64,000 bases of DNA from an uncultured Gardnerella sp. (GCA_947289115.1 CAMYPG010000001.1:1-64000); one strand, 5' to 3'; shown: positions 8,507 to 16,806, numbered from the stretch's first letter. Notes: generated from the letters alone by a model not told the origin. Numbers and translations are program-made.

Positions 8507-8758
8507 TTACAGGGATTCCACTCCCTTGTAATAACACCTTGCAATAAGTTTTAGCATATCTTTTGCCCACTTTTCACTTTGATAGTGCCTTGCTATTTCA
8601 AGAAGCCCCTCCGTAAAGTTACTGGCTAAAATATGGGCAAGCATTGGATCATATTCTTCTTTTGATTGTCTTTTTAAACTTACTTCAATATGAACCTGCA
8701 TTTGCGATATGAGTTTTTGTTTTGCGTCTGCATGCTTTGTACCTGAACTTTTATCCAT
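8507..8758 (-). pseudogene. C-terminal fragment of a TetR-like regulator
   Basis: 83 residues, all helical. LAHILASNFTEGLLEIARHY and WAKDMLKLIARCYYKGVESL resemble the ligand-binding C-terminal half of TetR-family repressors. The DNA-binding half (about 100 residues) is missing and there is no good ribosome site. It sits immediately upstream of the exporter remnant, the usual place for the repressor of an efflux pump. Judged a truncated gene; a small intact protein is less likely. Confidence 0.6.
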
Positions 8759-8914
8759 TAAAATAATTAACTTCTTACGCTCTTTTAGAAAACCACTACT
8801 TTTATGTTATATTTATTCGATATTTAAAACTTGCTTAACGCTTGTATTACAAATCATTATTTTACAACTTTTGTAGCAAGCACAGTAAGTATGTACCCAC
8901 TTACAAAAATCAAT

Positions 8915-8948
8915 GAAGTAGCCCCTCGTGGAGTTGCTTCTTTTTTTT
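8915..8948 (+). terminator. rho-independent terminator without a gene before it
   Basis: GAAGTAGCCCC (8915-8925) and GGAGTTGCTTC (8930-8940) form a stem with wobble pairs and one mismatch around a TCGT loop, followed by eight T. Just upstream a smaller stem, TAAGT...ACTTA (8886-8902), could compete. The layout resembles an attenuator leader that has lost its resistance gene. Confidence 0.65.
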
Positions 8949-9131
8949 ATCACTTGAATTTATAATCTCAACCCTATAAACATTATACTTATTTACATAA
9001 ACATACCTACATTATAATAATTAAACCTACATTTAATTTATCATCAACTCAAATATTTTGCCATTTTATTTAAATTTTTTATACTTGCGAATTATCATTT
9101 CATAGAATTTATATTCAATAATTTTGCAATA

Positions 9132-9170
9132 AAAACCCGATATGCATTTTTGAAATACATATCGAGTTTT
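9132..9170. terminator. bidirectional terminator
   Basis: AAAACCCGATATG pairs with CATATCGAGTTTT with one mismatch, leaving T-runs on both strands. Confidence 0.65.
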
Positions 9171-9186
9171 ATTGTTCATATTCAAT

Positions 9187-9226
9187 TTATTTTCTCAACT
9201 CCAACAACGCTACCGTTTCTACGTGT
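9187..9226 (-). mobile_element. att core with short alternative RlmD tail
   Basis: The minus strand reads HVETVALLELRK-stop from CACGTAGAAACG. It matches the RlmD terminal motif HVESV and the two longer tails at 12.7 and 18.6 kb. It is not preceded by a start codon, so it only makes sense as the element-borne 3' end that would complete rlmD after integration. It marks a former element end. Confidence 0.6.
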
Positions 9227-9339
9227 ATCAAAACTACTCTGGTGATAGCCCTACATCAGAAACTTGGTCTTAACACTCGTTGCAGTATAGAAGCTGGCAA
9301 AAGGAGTGATGTCGGAGAATGTATGTCAACATCTTCTTA

Positions 9340-10359
9340 TTATCGCCAACTATGCTTTTTTAGTTCCTCTGCAATCAAAAATGTGTCTGGTACAGATTTA
9401 TTGTTATCAAAGTCAAGAATTTCCTCTAAGTCAAAAATCCGCGACCCCATGCAACCTCCAGATGATACCTTCTGAAAATTTGTCTCGTAGAATTTTTCAA
9501 CAAAGAAATATCTATGCTCATAGTGGCGGATATCATATCCACATGTAATTGCATCATTCATTGCCTTCTCTATAATCTGCTTCCTCTCGGCTGTTAACTC
9601 TCCCATCTCATTAGTGAATCTTATAGAACCATTTTCCTCAACTGCGCGTATTATTGCACAAACTTTTCCAATCGCTCTGACGCTTTTGTTTTTATAGAGT
9701 CCAAGATATTGATGTGTTCGAAATCCACGCTCAACTTTATCGTAATAAACATTTGACTTCACATTAAAATCAAATGTTGTTCCTGCAAGCTGCATTCTCA
9801 TAACAGCTTTGCTTGGTAAGAGTCCCTCTTCGGAGCAAAAATCAATATAATCACTCAAAACATCCTGCATCTCATAATCACGCTCGTCAATAATCCGACT
9901 GATAGAATCTATCAATTGTCGAAAAGTTCGATGGATATACCATATTTTTACTGAGTGAACCCGGCAGTAATTATCAACAGCTTTATTGATTTGATTGATT
10001 TTATCACCGGCAAGTGTAATTGGTGCCAATGTCATCAGTACCTTTGTTTTTTCAGTACCGAAAGCTTCCAGATGCCCTTGCAGTTGTTCCGTATAAAACC
10101 AGTCAGAGAGTTTAGTTTCTACTACAATCTTAAAACTGTCCTGTGTAATTGTTGCATCAGGCACAGTATTCTGCGCTTTCTCTTGCAGTGCGAACTGTAT
10201 CTCCGGCTCAAACTGATTATCATCTATGAAGATACTTTCCTTCAAAAAACGAAAGAACTCATCCGGGGAATAATGATACAGCCGTGAAAGCAATAGTATT
10301 GTATTGGATGTTACGACATTCTCTTTTTGTGTATAACGCTGAAAGTAATGCACCTTCAT
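9340..10359 (-). CDS. PD-(D/E)XK nuclease-like protein
   Basis: 339 residues. Residues 50-85 hold a nuclease-type signature: EPEIQF, then VPDATI (Asp68) and VVETK (Glu81, Lys83), the PD-x-ExK arrangement of the PD-(D/E)XK fold. The rest has no motif I recognise, but is mixed alpha/beta with a Gly-rich GGCMGSRIFDL segment near 300. Its ATG overlaps the stop of the upstream cysteine-rich gene by four bases, so the two are coupled. The setting in a defence-rich island suggests an uncharacterised restriction or abortive-infection nuclease; the cleavage target cannot be read from sequence. Confidence 0.75.
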   Translation of the reverse strand: MKVHYFQRYTQKENVVTSNTILLLSRLYHYSPDEFFRFLKESIFIDDNQFEPEIQFALQEKAQNTVPDATITQDSFKIVVETKLSDWFYTEQLQGHLEAFGTEKTKVLMTLAPITLAGDKINQINKAVDNYCRVHSVKIWYIHRTFRQLIDSISRIIDERDYEMQDVLSDYIDFCSEEGLLPSKAVMRMQLAGTTFDFNVKSNVYYDKVERGFRTHQYLGLYKNKSVRAIGKVCAIIRAVEENGSIRFTNEMGELTAERKQIIEKAMNDAITCGYDIRHYEHRYFFVEKFYETNFQKVSSGGCMGSRIFDLEEILDFDNNKSVPDTFLIAEELKKHSWR

Positions 10360-10769
10360 ACTCGCACCTCCATATTGTATCTTTCTGACATATACTTTTG
10401 TATTTTGTCAGCCGTTAATTTTCTTACCTGCGTATTGGAATACTCTTTATATTCTTCTACTCGAAAAGCAGGCTCCATTGCATTACAGATTTTATCTTTA
10501 TTCTTTCTCAGATATACTCGCAGGTCTTCATAATATGCAAAGATTTTGTATGACACTCTGCCATTTTTACTTTTGATTTCATCGACCCCACAAGACTTTT
10601 TCGTTGTATAGTCGACAGTTCTTAAATACAATTTTGCTATTCCCAATGATTTGAACGGAAAATTCCATCTTTGCAATCCTCGCTTGGAATCATGTTCAAT
10701 GCAGATACATCGCCGGCAAGTACCGCAAATATACTGCATATGATTTTCCAAGCAGTCTAACGGATTCAA
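10356..10769 (-). CDS. cysteine-rich partner of the PD-(D/E)XK protein
   Basis: 137 residues. The N-terminus has CGTCRRCICIEH near 15-26, a knuckle-like metal site, followed by basic and aromatic segments (RGLQRWNFPFKSLGIAKLYLR). The C-terminal part (NTQVRKLTADKIQKYMSERY) is helical. Similar small proteins occur in Firmicutes mobile DNA, as far as I recall without known function. The ATGA overlap with the nuclease gene makes a functional pair likely. The start at 10769 is the first ATG; no strong ribosome site is obvious. Confidence 0.65.
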   Translation of the reverse strand: MNPLDCLENHMQYICGTCRRCICIEHDSKRGLQRWNFPFKSLGIAKLYLRTVDYTTKKSCGVDEIKSKNGRVSYKIFAYYEDLRVYLRKNKDKICNAMEPAFRVEEYKEYSNTQVRKLTADKIQKYMSERYNMEVRV

Positions 10770-10820
10770 TAAAGAGTTACACTATTGTCTGATGAATAGC
10801 ATTCTTCGCACATTTTTGTT

Positions 10821-11318
10821 CTACCTCTCATTTTTATAAATAAATCTCACTTCACGAAACTCTTTTCCTCCAATAGTGTCATCCAGATATTCCTCTGTTT
10901 GGAGCAACCCCAAATGTTCGTAGAAATTTTTAGCTTTTATATTGTCATCAAGTACCCACAAGAACAGTTCATCAAAACCTAGCTTTTTAAGTTCTAAAAT
11001 AGAAGTTTCAAGAAGCTTTTTTCCGTAGCCCTTTCCCATATATTCAGGAAGAAAATATATAGAAATAATTTCACCACAATCGGGAAACTGTTCAAAACGA
11101 GACTTGCAGAAACTGCTTGTGCCGATATATTTTCCATCGACAATACAAACAAGTGTCTTCCATCCAGGTATATCAAAATTTTTTGACCATCTTCCCTCAG
11201 GAATTGAATTAAGATATTCTTGTGAAATTATCCCTTTATAGGCATATTTCCAACTTTATTCGTAAATTTTGCTGATAGCCAATCTATCATCTGAATTTGT
11301 TATATATCTAATTTCCAT
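10821..11318 (-). pseudogene. GNAT acetyltransferase with a nonsense codon
   Basis: Read from the ATG at 11318 the frame encodes a complete GNAT N-acetyltransferase of about 165 residues: MEIRYITNSDD at the start, YFLPEYMGKGYGKKLLETSI as the acetyl-CoA loop, and NFYEHLGL near the end. Codon 21 is TAA (11256-11258), directly before SWKYAYKGII, so the protein is interrupted once near its start. Translation restart at the ATG of MGKGYGKK would lack the substrate half. A single base change would restore it, so it is either a recent pseudogene or a sequencing error. Confidence 0.8.
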
Positions 11319-11397
11319 TTGTTACACTTTTCCTATCACTCCCTTATACAAAATTCATATTTTTCTTCCCAGAACAATTTGACAATCTGGGAGTTGT

Positions 11398-12036
11398 TTA
11401 TTTATGATATTTGTCTATTTTGTATCTATGTTCATTAAGAAGTTGTTTTGAATAAACTTTTTCATTCTTTGATTCTCTAACTTCTTTCCAAAGTATAGCT
11501 GCAACTTTTAACTTATTAGAATAATTGTTACTGCATTCATCTGTACAAAAATCTTTTAGAAATTTATTCCATTGACAAACCGAATTATCATATTTGGCGT
11601 AATCTGACTCTCCATAATATATTTTAATCATATCTTGGATCGTAAATTTTATATCTTTATCCCTTTTTACTTTTCGCCAAGCCGTTGCCATATCAGCATT
11701 AAATTTAAACGGACTAATACCTGTTACAGCTGAAAAATAATCTCGAAATTTTTGGTTAAATGAAAAGCCACAGTTAAGTAACGGAGTCTCTAAGGTTATA
11801 ACTTCGGTTTGACTTTTCTTACCTTTACTCAAAAATTTTTCTACTCTATTTCCCTTGAAATATTGTTCAATAATGTAGTTCAATTCTTTCTTCGTACATC
11901 TATACTCTAATCCAAGAGATTTACAAATTTGTGAAAGTTCTTCTCGATACCAATAGTATTTGTTAAATTCTTCAAATGATTTTATATCTTTAAAATCAGG
12001 TCTTTTTCTTCCATATGCACACCTTAATAAATTCAA
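11398..12036 (-). CDS. SAP / DUF6434-like protein
   Basis: 212 residues. The N-terminal half (RPDFKDIKSFEEFNKYYWYREELSQ..CTKKELNYIIEQYFKGN) has the helix-extended-loop-helix look of a SAP domain as used in DUF6434 proteins of Firmicutes, which suggests nucleic-acid binding. The C-terminal half is helical, with TAWRKVKRDKDIKFTIQDMI and a conserved-looking WNKFLKDF. No catalytic motif is seen. The gene is strongly AT-rich, even against its island neighbours. It may be a single-gene passenger; function unknown. Confidence 0.65.
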   Translation of the reverse strand: MNLLRCAYGRKRPDFKDIKSFEEFNKYYWYREELSQICKSLGLEYRCTKKELNYIIEQYFKGNRVEKFLSKGKKSQTEVITLETPLLNCGFSFNQKFRDYFSAVTGISPFKFNADMATAWRKVKRDKDIKFTIQDMIKIYYGESDYAKYDNSVCQWNKFLKDFCTDECSNNYSNKLKVAAILWKEVRESKNEKVYSKQLLNEHRYKIDKYHK

Positions 12037-12053
12037 ATTTTTCAGTTTTTGAT

Positions 12054-12335
12054 TTAAACTGATTTTATTTTCTCATTTATACCTTGCAAGAACGCTATAA
12101 CAGCGGCTCCAACCATCGGTATTCCATATGGACTAATTAAGAATCCAATAATCAATGCTTCTATACCAATGGTAACTTCTTTTTGTAAAAAGGATGCTAT
12201 CGCTCCAAGTATACAAAATATCTTCAGCAAATATAGTAGTGACGTTCCTATGCTGAGTAAGAATGTCAGAAACGCAGCGAGGACACTTAACAAAAGACCG
12301 ATTGAGGAAAAAACTATTTTTAGTATCCATCTCAT
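12054..12335 (-). CDS. CD1845-like conjugative-transposon membrane protein
   Basis: 93 residues with three hydrophobic helices: LLLSVLAAFLTFLL, a second around SLLYLLKIFCILGAIASF, and ISPYGIPMVGAAVIAFL. This pattern matches the CD1845 family, carried by Firmicutes conjugative transposons of the Tn1549/CTn type. No other transfer genes survive nearby, so it is a relic of an integrative conjugative element. It lies just inside the RlmD-tail frame and may still be translated. Confidence 0.7.
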   Translation of the reverse strand: MRWILKIVFSSIGLLLSVLAAFLTFLLSIGTSLLYLLKIFCILGAIASFLQKEVTIGIEALIIGFLISPYGIPMVGAAVIAFLQGINEKIKSV

Positions 12336-12351
12336 GGACTGTCATTCATTT

Positions 12352-12729
12352 CTATTCAATCATTTTGAAGTGTCTCAAAGCATCCATGATGGCTTCTTCT
12401 TTTTCAGGTGTACACTGTAGAATAATTTGTTTCTCCTTTTTAGACTTGTTGTAATGTTCTCGTAATTCTATTCCACATTTCCTTTTTATCTGTGCAATAT
12501 ATAATGTCGGAACTTTTAATTCAAATTTATTCCAAACATATTCTTTGATTTGAGCATATGTTGCCTTACTTTCAGCACTGGTCAAATCAAGCTCATCCAG
12601 CACAGTTTCAACGTCTATATGCTTATCGACATCGAGTTTGGACAAAAGTGCTACCGTCTCTACATGGATTGAGAGAACTCCAAGTATAGCTACACTTTTT
12701 TGAGTGCACACTATTGATAGTGGGTGCAC
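12352..12729 (-). CDS. element-borne RlmD C-terminal tail, copy 1
   Basis: The frame from HVETVALLSK (about 12669 downward) to the stop encodes about 105 residues matching the C-terminal extension seen on many Firmicutes RlmD proteins: DLTSAESKATYAQIKEYV, then LYIAQIKRKCGIE and a final EKEEAIMDALRHFKMI. The first 20 codons (MHPLSIVCTQKSVAILGVLS) are encoded by repeat DNA shared with 18.6 kb and probably are not a real N-terminus. It would become the 3' end of rlmD if joined through the HVET/HVES core. By itself it is an orphan domain of uncertain expression. Confidence 0.6.
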   Translation of the reverse strand: MHPLSIVCTQKSVAILGVLSIHVETVALLSKLDVDKHIDVETVLDELDLTSAESKATYAQIKEYVWNKFELKVPTLYIAQIKRKCGIELREHYNKSKKEKQIILQCTPEKEEAIMDALRHFKMIE

Positions 12730-12776
12730 TTTTTAACGATAGGAAAAGCTATCGTTAAAAGGTTTAAGATTGGCTT
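12651..12776. repeat. att core plus about 110-bp direct repeat, copy 1
   Basis: From ACCGTCTC-n-AC-r-TGG through a long shared segment to GGTTTAAGATTGGC, the sequence is nearly identical to 18598-18723. It ends with a perfect 12-bp hairpin, TTTTAACGATAG-GAAAAG-CTATCGTTAAAA (12731-12760), that could terminate transcription. The two copies look like equivalent ends of related elements. Confidence 0.8.
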
Positions 12777-12872
12777 AATAACTTGGTTTTTGAGCATAAA
12801 AACAAAAAACAGCCTAGAGAGCCCCCTAGTCTGACTTTTGTAACATTTCAAACGCTCACAGTCTTTTGACTT

Positions 12873-13139
12873 TTACGATGCCCTTTCAATATCCACACTA
12901 ATCTCTGATTTAAAAGTTACGCTGAACCTATCCTCGTAAACTTTTATTTTCTTTATGTACTTTCTTACCAGCTTCTCGTCATACTCACTAATATCGTGAC
13001 GCTCACTTTTCAGAAAATCTTCCATTTCTCTGATTCGTCTTTTAGCATCTTCTTGACCTGCTTTTTCTATAAGAAGCTGCTGTTTCTTAACTTTAAGCTC
13101 ATCAATCTCGTTGGCAGTTTTCGTATATAGTTTCATCAC
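12873..13139 (-). pseudogene. 3' remnant of a large serine recombinase, 1
   Basis: 88 residues matching the extreme C-terminus of TndX/TnpX-like recombinases: EIDELKVKKQQLLIEKA, then EYDEKLVRKYIKKIKVYEDR and FKSEISVDI. The resolvase domain and zinc segment are absent. It lies next to an att-like repeat, as expected for integrase genes that end at the element border. Inactive. Confidence 0.75.
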
Positions 13140-13239
13140 GTGTTGGATACAATGAAACCTTAGCTTGGAACTCTGAAACCTTTTTAGGCATCAAAAAAGA
13201 CGGTATTACTACCGCCTTAATTATTTACACATAACGCTT

Positions 13240-14130
13240 TTAGATTCCCATTTCTTCTAAATCTTTAAGCGATTTGCCATCTTCCGTTTTCCAGTCGGTC
13301 TTACCGTTTGTTGTCATTCCTAAAACAAATGAAGCGGCATAAGATGGACTCTTAAATAAATAATTCTTGGTGAGCTCACCGTCTTTAATTTCGTTATTTT
13401 GTTTGCACCGCTGTCTTAGCTCTTTTATGGTATCTGGGATAGCATCAGAATCTGTTTCTTCAATCTGGCTTCTTGCTAATACCACAAATCCCTCGTTCGT
13501 TCGTTTGCAATGTGCTTCTATGGTTTTATGCGATCGCTTAATCTTTCGAGAAAGACTTAATAACAGTTCATTATCATCTTGCTCTTCAACTACAGATACT
13601 TGCGTTTTTACTAAAGGTACAAAAATCTTATAGCCTAAAACACCAAGCATCATCTTAAACTGCTCAACATAAACCTCCAACTCCGCCTCTTTTTCTTCCG
13701 TCACATTACCAGGGTTAGGATCATTACCATTCCTTACTTTGTAACGATCAGTATCAATAGCAAGGTTAGTAAATTTGTTTTCAAGATAACTTATTTCCGT
13801 TGGGCCCCAAGAATTATCACTAGTCGTAAACATAACCGCTTCACTAAAGTAAAAATCGTCTTTTAGGTGTTCATTAACTCTAAAAAGAACACCTTCACCA
13901 TTTTTCCTAATACCAGCTTGCCCAATATATACTTCATCCTCATCATCATCATTCTTGCCAAACAAAAAATAAACGCCACACTGCTTGAGTTGCTTTCTAT
14001 CCTTACATTTATCTAGATAAGTTCTAGGAACTTTATAAGCTAAACCACTCCAACTAGGAAGCGTACATTTAATACGCCCTGTAACCTCGCCGTCCATTAA
14101 AAATAGGTTAAAAGTTTTACTATTACTCAT
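13240..14130 (-). CDS. GIY-YIG nuclease with DUF4357
   Basis: 296 residues from the ATG at 14130, which has GGAGAG upstream; a longer frame begins 15 codons earlier without a ribosome site. The GIY-YIG catalytic set is visible: GVYFLFG near 53-59, EVYIGQAG near 66-73, the Arg in LFRVNEH, and the Glu in EISYLENKF near 115. The C-terminal KSPSYAASFVLG..NGKTDWK is a DUF4357 domain, common at the end of such nucleases and of some methyltransferases. Stand-alone proteins of this layout are frequent in mobile and defence DNA. The target is unknown. Confidence 0.85.
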   Translation of the reverse strand: MSNSKTFNLFLMDGEVTGRIKCTLPSWSGLAYKVPRTYLDKCKDRKQLKQCGVYFLFGKNDDDEDEVYIGQAGIRKNGEGVLFRVNEHLKDDFYFSEAVMFTTSDNSWGPTEISYLENKFTNLAIDTDRYKVRNGNDPNPGNVTEEKEAELEVYVEQFKMMLGVLGYKIFVPLVKTQVSVVEEQDDNELLLSLSRKIKRSHKTIEAHCKRTNEGFVVLARSQIEETDSDAIPDTIKELRQRCKQNNEIKDGELTKNYLFKSPSYAASFVLGMTTNGKTDWKTEDGKSLKDLEEMGI

Positions 14131-14201
14131 AGGAATTTCTCTCCATCGATACTCAACTAATCTTATTATACTCAACGTGTAACTCTTTTAACAGCAAAAA
14201 A

Positions 14202-14235
14202 GCACGTCAGCGACTTGCTGATGTGCCTTTATTTT
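14202..14235. terminator. bidirectional terminator
   Basis: GCACGTCAGC (14202-14211) pairs with GCTGATGTGC (14217-14226) with one wobble around GACTT. It has A6 before and TTTATTTT after, so it can stop transcription from either side. Confidence 0.7.
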
Positions 14236-14258
14236 GCCTTGTAACATTTCCTATAAGC

Positions 14259-14663
14259 TTAACACTTTAGTTCTGTTTTGCTCCCATCAAGGAAGATAAG
14301 ATCGACCTTTCCATCGTGATGCACAGTTAGATAATCAACCATGCTCAGCCAGACGTTTTCATTGAACACAGTTAACAAATCCTGTTTTTTCAAATCCTCG
14401 ATAAAATATTCAACCTCATCACGTCTTGCTTGCTTATCAACAATGATAGCTTTTACTTCTTTAAGCCTTGATTCTACAGTATTAAACCTGTTCACTAGAC
14501 TCGTATATTTTTTCTCCCACATATGATAGAGTACATTCCCTTCTGCATAAATTTTTCCCACTTCACCAGCTGGGTGCAAAGTGGCGAATCGACTTGCATG
14601 AGCGATTAAATATAATTCGCGAATGCACTTCGATTCGCTGAGCTTGCTCAAAGTTGAAAGCAC
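14259..14663 (-). pseudogene. 3' remnant of a large serine recombinase, 2
   Basis: About 100 residues (VNRFNTVESRLKEVKAIIVDKQARRDEVEYFIEDLKKQ, NENVWLSMVDYLTVHHDGK, FLDGSKTEL) match the C-terminal coiled and beta part of transposon-type serine recombinases. The first 30 or so codons run through unrelated repeat DNA (AGCTGGGTGCAAAGTGG near 14571-14587) and are not part of the original gene. No catalytic domain. Inactive. Confidence 0.7.
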
Positions 14664-14692
14664 AGTGTGCTTTCAACGCAAGCGAAGTACGT
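14628..14692. repeat. dispersed hairpin repeat, copy 2
   Basis: Almost identical to 2242-2305, including the palindrome at 14653-14677. A related inverted copy is at 57979-58029. Confidence 0.7.
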
Positions 14693-14878
14693 TATCCATC
14701 CTGTGCACTCAACCCCAAAGCGTCGACATGTTTCCTCATACAGCCAAAACACGCTCAAAAACCGCGAGAACTCAGCCTAAAGCCGCTTCGCATTAAACCT
14801 TTTAACGATAACGCTCGCAAACCCCTGGTATACAAGGGCAAAAATGCGCCCACCTAATCAGCCTCCTGCATCTTATGG
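14690..14878. repeat. long direct repeat B with a damaged att core
   Basis: Diverged copy of 2301-2475. Where copy A continues into the full core, this copy has a deletion and ends in CATCTTATGGCACG, so the site is probably inactive. Together with the adjoining stretch to 14996 it fills a gene-free gap. Confidence 0.6.
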
Positions 14879-14897
14879 CACGGTCAAGCGCCATGAT

Positions 14898-14923
14898 GGT
14901 GGGGAAGCCCCGCCTATTTTTTT
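14898..14923 (+). terminator. GC-rich rightward terminator
   Basis: GGTGGGG-AAG-CCCCGCC (one wobble pair) followed by TATTTTTTT. No plus-strand gene precedes it in this copy, so it has been separated from its former gene. Confidence 0.6.
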
Positions 14924-14996
14924 GTTTGAGTTTGAACATAAAAATAGCAGATAAAGGGAAGGAAATGAATTTACACCAAAGTTAAGACTTGACCGT

Positions 14997-16436
14997 CTAA
15001 ACCTCATTTTCCTCATTATATTGCTGCAAATTACCTTCAAAACCAGTAATCTTTTCATTCTCGATAAGTAACAAAGAATCCGCTACATTGTTGATAAAGG
15101 ACACATCATGCGTCACGAAAAGCAAGGGTCTGTCGTAGCCTTGAAGCAGCTCTTCTAAGGCTTCTATGGCACGAATATCTAAAAAGTTAGTTGGCTCATC
15201 CATCACCAAATAATTAAAGTTACCTGTTAGAAGCATCGCCAATTTCACCTTGGCTTTTTCGCCATCACTAAGCACATTCACCTGCTTGAACACATCATTT
15301 GTTTTGAAACCTAGACGAGCCAAGATGATTCTCGTCATTGACTGGTCATAGATTGAATAAGGTAATACGTTGTCCAGAATCGTTTTTGTATAGTCGAGTG
15401 TTTCTCCTAGCTGACTATAGTAACCAATTCGTAAATTCGGATGTGTCCACGTTTCACCGTTAAGAATCATGTTGAGCAAAGTGGTTTTCCCTGAACCGTT
15501 GTCACCTAATAAGGCAACTTTATTTGTATTGTCTATCGCAAAATTGACATTCTTAAAAATCACCTTGCTATCAAAGCTCTTATTGAGATTTTCTGCCCTG
15601 ATGAGTACCTCGGAATGAATTTTTTCTCGCTCGTCCATATTGAGCTTGATGGCTGCATTTTGATATGGCTTACTCTTCACCTCTAGTTGATTTACTCTTT
15701 CTAAAGTGGCTTTTACCTGTTTGTCGAGCTTCTTCTTATTTTGTTGCCCACCCATTTTATGCAGCCTAGCTTCTGAGTTACCCATCCTTTTGGGTGTGGT
15801 TTTTACTTTTGCTGACTGCTGTTTTATTGCATTTGCAACCTGTAAAAGACGCTTCTTTTCTTTTACATAACTCTCATATTCCCTCTCAGCAAACTTATAC
15901 CTCTTTTCTCTTTCACATAGGTAAAACGAATAATCACCGCTATAAACCTCAATTTTCCCATTGACCAATTCGAAAATTTTCGTACAGGTTTGATTAATAA
16001 AATCTCGATCATGGGAGACAAGCATAAAACCCTTATTGCGAGAATAGAGCCGTTTAGCTAATAGCTTTCTTTGCTTAATGTCTAAATGTGATGTAGGCTC
16101 GTCAATAAGCAAAAATGCTTTATTATCAACTAAAAGGTGCTCCAGTTTCAATCTTTGCTGCTCGCCTGGACTACTACAATTCTGCTGAAAACGACGCTGA
16201 TATATAAAACCGAGTTCATCTTCTAAATTGTTGAGCAAATAACTAATCTCGTCGTTCGTTTGAACTCGCCCTGCGTAGTCAGTATCAAGACTTGAAAGTA
16301 TGCGTAAAAAGGTGGTTTTGCCTGTGCCGTTGTCACCAATTAAACCAACCTTGTCACAAGCACCAATAGATAGATGATCAATCGCAAATAAAGTTCTTGC
16401 ACCTACAACTTTTGTTAAATCATCAATACGTATCAT
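14997..16436 (-). CDS. ABC-F ATPase, probable ribosome-protection type
   Basis: 479 residues, two ATPase domains in one chain and no membrane segments: the ABC-F layout. Walker A motifs are GDNGTGKT (34-41) and GDNGSGKT (about 312). Signatures are SPGEQQ and LSDGEK, and Walker B motifs are LLIDEPTSHLD and LVMDEPTNFLD. A basic, coiled interdomain linker (about 180-265) would reach the ribosome. Overall it is nearer to Vga/Vml/Lsa-like proteins than to housekeeping EttA. Such proteins dislodge lincosamides, streptogramin A and pleuromutilins from the ribosome; the exact drug range cannot be deduced. The leader peptide and hairpin upstream support drug-inducible control. It lies between recombinase remnants, so it is acquired cargo. 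Confidence 0.85.
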   Translation of the reverse strand: MIRIDDLTKVVGARTLFAIDHLSIGACDKVGLIGDNGTGKTTFLRILSSLDTDYAGRVQTNDEISYLLNNLEDELGFIYQRRFQQNCSSPGEQQRLKLEHLLVDNKAFLLIDEPTSHLDIKQRKLLAKRLYSRNKGFMLVSHDRDFINQTCTKIFELVNGKIEVYSGDYSFYLCEREKRYKFAEREYESYVKEKKRLLQVANAIKQQSAKVKTTPKRMGNSEARLHKMGGQQNKKKLDKQVKATLERVNQLEVKSKPYQNAAIKLNMDEREKIHSEVLIRAENLNKSFDSKVIFKNVNFAIDNTNKVALLGDNGSGKTTLLNMILNGETWTHPNLRIGYYSQLGETLDYTKTILDNVLPYSIYDQSMTRIILARLGFKTNDVFKQVNVLSDGEKAKVKLAMLLTGNFNYLVMDEPTNFLDIRAIEALEELLQGYDRPLLFVTHDVSFINNVADSLLLIENEKITGFEGNLQQYNEENEV

Positions 16437-16456
16437 AAATCCTCCTTGAAAATACC

Positions 16457-16474
16457 GAGAGGATTTAACCTCTC
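16457..16474 (-). promoter_or_regulatory. attenuation hairpin before the ABC-F gene
   Basis: GAGAGG (16457-16462) pairs with CCTCTC (16469-16474). The hairpin sits between the leader-peptide stop and the AAGGAGG ribosome site of the ABC-F gene, so folding could respond to ribosomes stalled on the leader. Confidence 0.5.
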
Positions 16475-16478
16475 TACA

Positions 16479-16508
16479 TTAGTTAGAACAGGATTTATTA
16501 ATTACCAT
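16479..16508 (-). CDS. 9-residue regulatory leader peptide MVINKSCSN
   Basis: An ATG preceded by a strong CGGAGG site opens a nine-codon frame ending in TAA, 42 bases before the ABC-F start. Short leaders of this kind control vga, vml, lsa and msr genes: antibiotic-bound ribosomes stall in the leader and expose the downstream gene. Seen: frame, ribosome site and spacing. Inferred: the stalling function. Confidence 0.65.
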   Translation of the reverse strand: MVINKSCSN

Positions 16509-16538
16509 CTTTTGATACCTCCGAAAATAATTGTCACT

Positions 16539-16544
16539 ATCATA
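16539..16544 (-). promoter_or_regulatory. extended -10 promoter of the ABC-F leader
   Basis: Minus strand TGGTATGAT gives an extended -10 (TATGAT at 16539-16544) about 30 bases before the leader ATG. No convincing -35 is seen, which extended -10 promoters tolerate. Confidence 0.45.
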
Positions 16545-16605
16545 CCATGTCCTCATATATAACTTAGTACCTCAAGCAACTTAACTATCGTCTTACTTAT
16601 TTCAC

Positions 16606-16806
16606 AAAGCTGGGTGCAAAGTGGGTGCACCTTTTAACGTTAACATCCTGTGCACTCAACCCTAGAGCGTAGACATGCTCTCTCAAACAACCAAGCTGTG
16701 CTCAAAAACCGCGAGAAACCAGCCTAAAGTAGTCACATACTAAACCTTTTAACGATAGACCCTGCAAACCCCTGCTACATAAGGGCAAAAATGCACCCGG
16801 CTATTA
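16606..16806. repeat. long direct repeat C
   Basis: It begins with AGCTGGGTGCAAAGTGG, shared with 14571-14587, passes into the sequence of repeats A and B from CGTTAACATCC, and ends at the recombinase-remnant stop. A plus-strand stop codon in this copy argues that the repeat is not a gene. Confidence 0.6.

Larger units (their letters stand above)
8759..9186. other. gene-free stretch with two terminators
   Basis: AT-rich and without a supportable gene. It contains a strong rightward terminator at 8915-8948 and a bidirectional one at 9132-9170. Probably the debris of an element border, since an att-like core follows at 9187. Confidence 0.5.
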
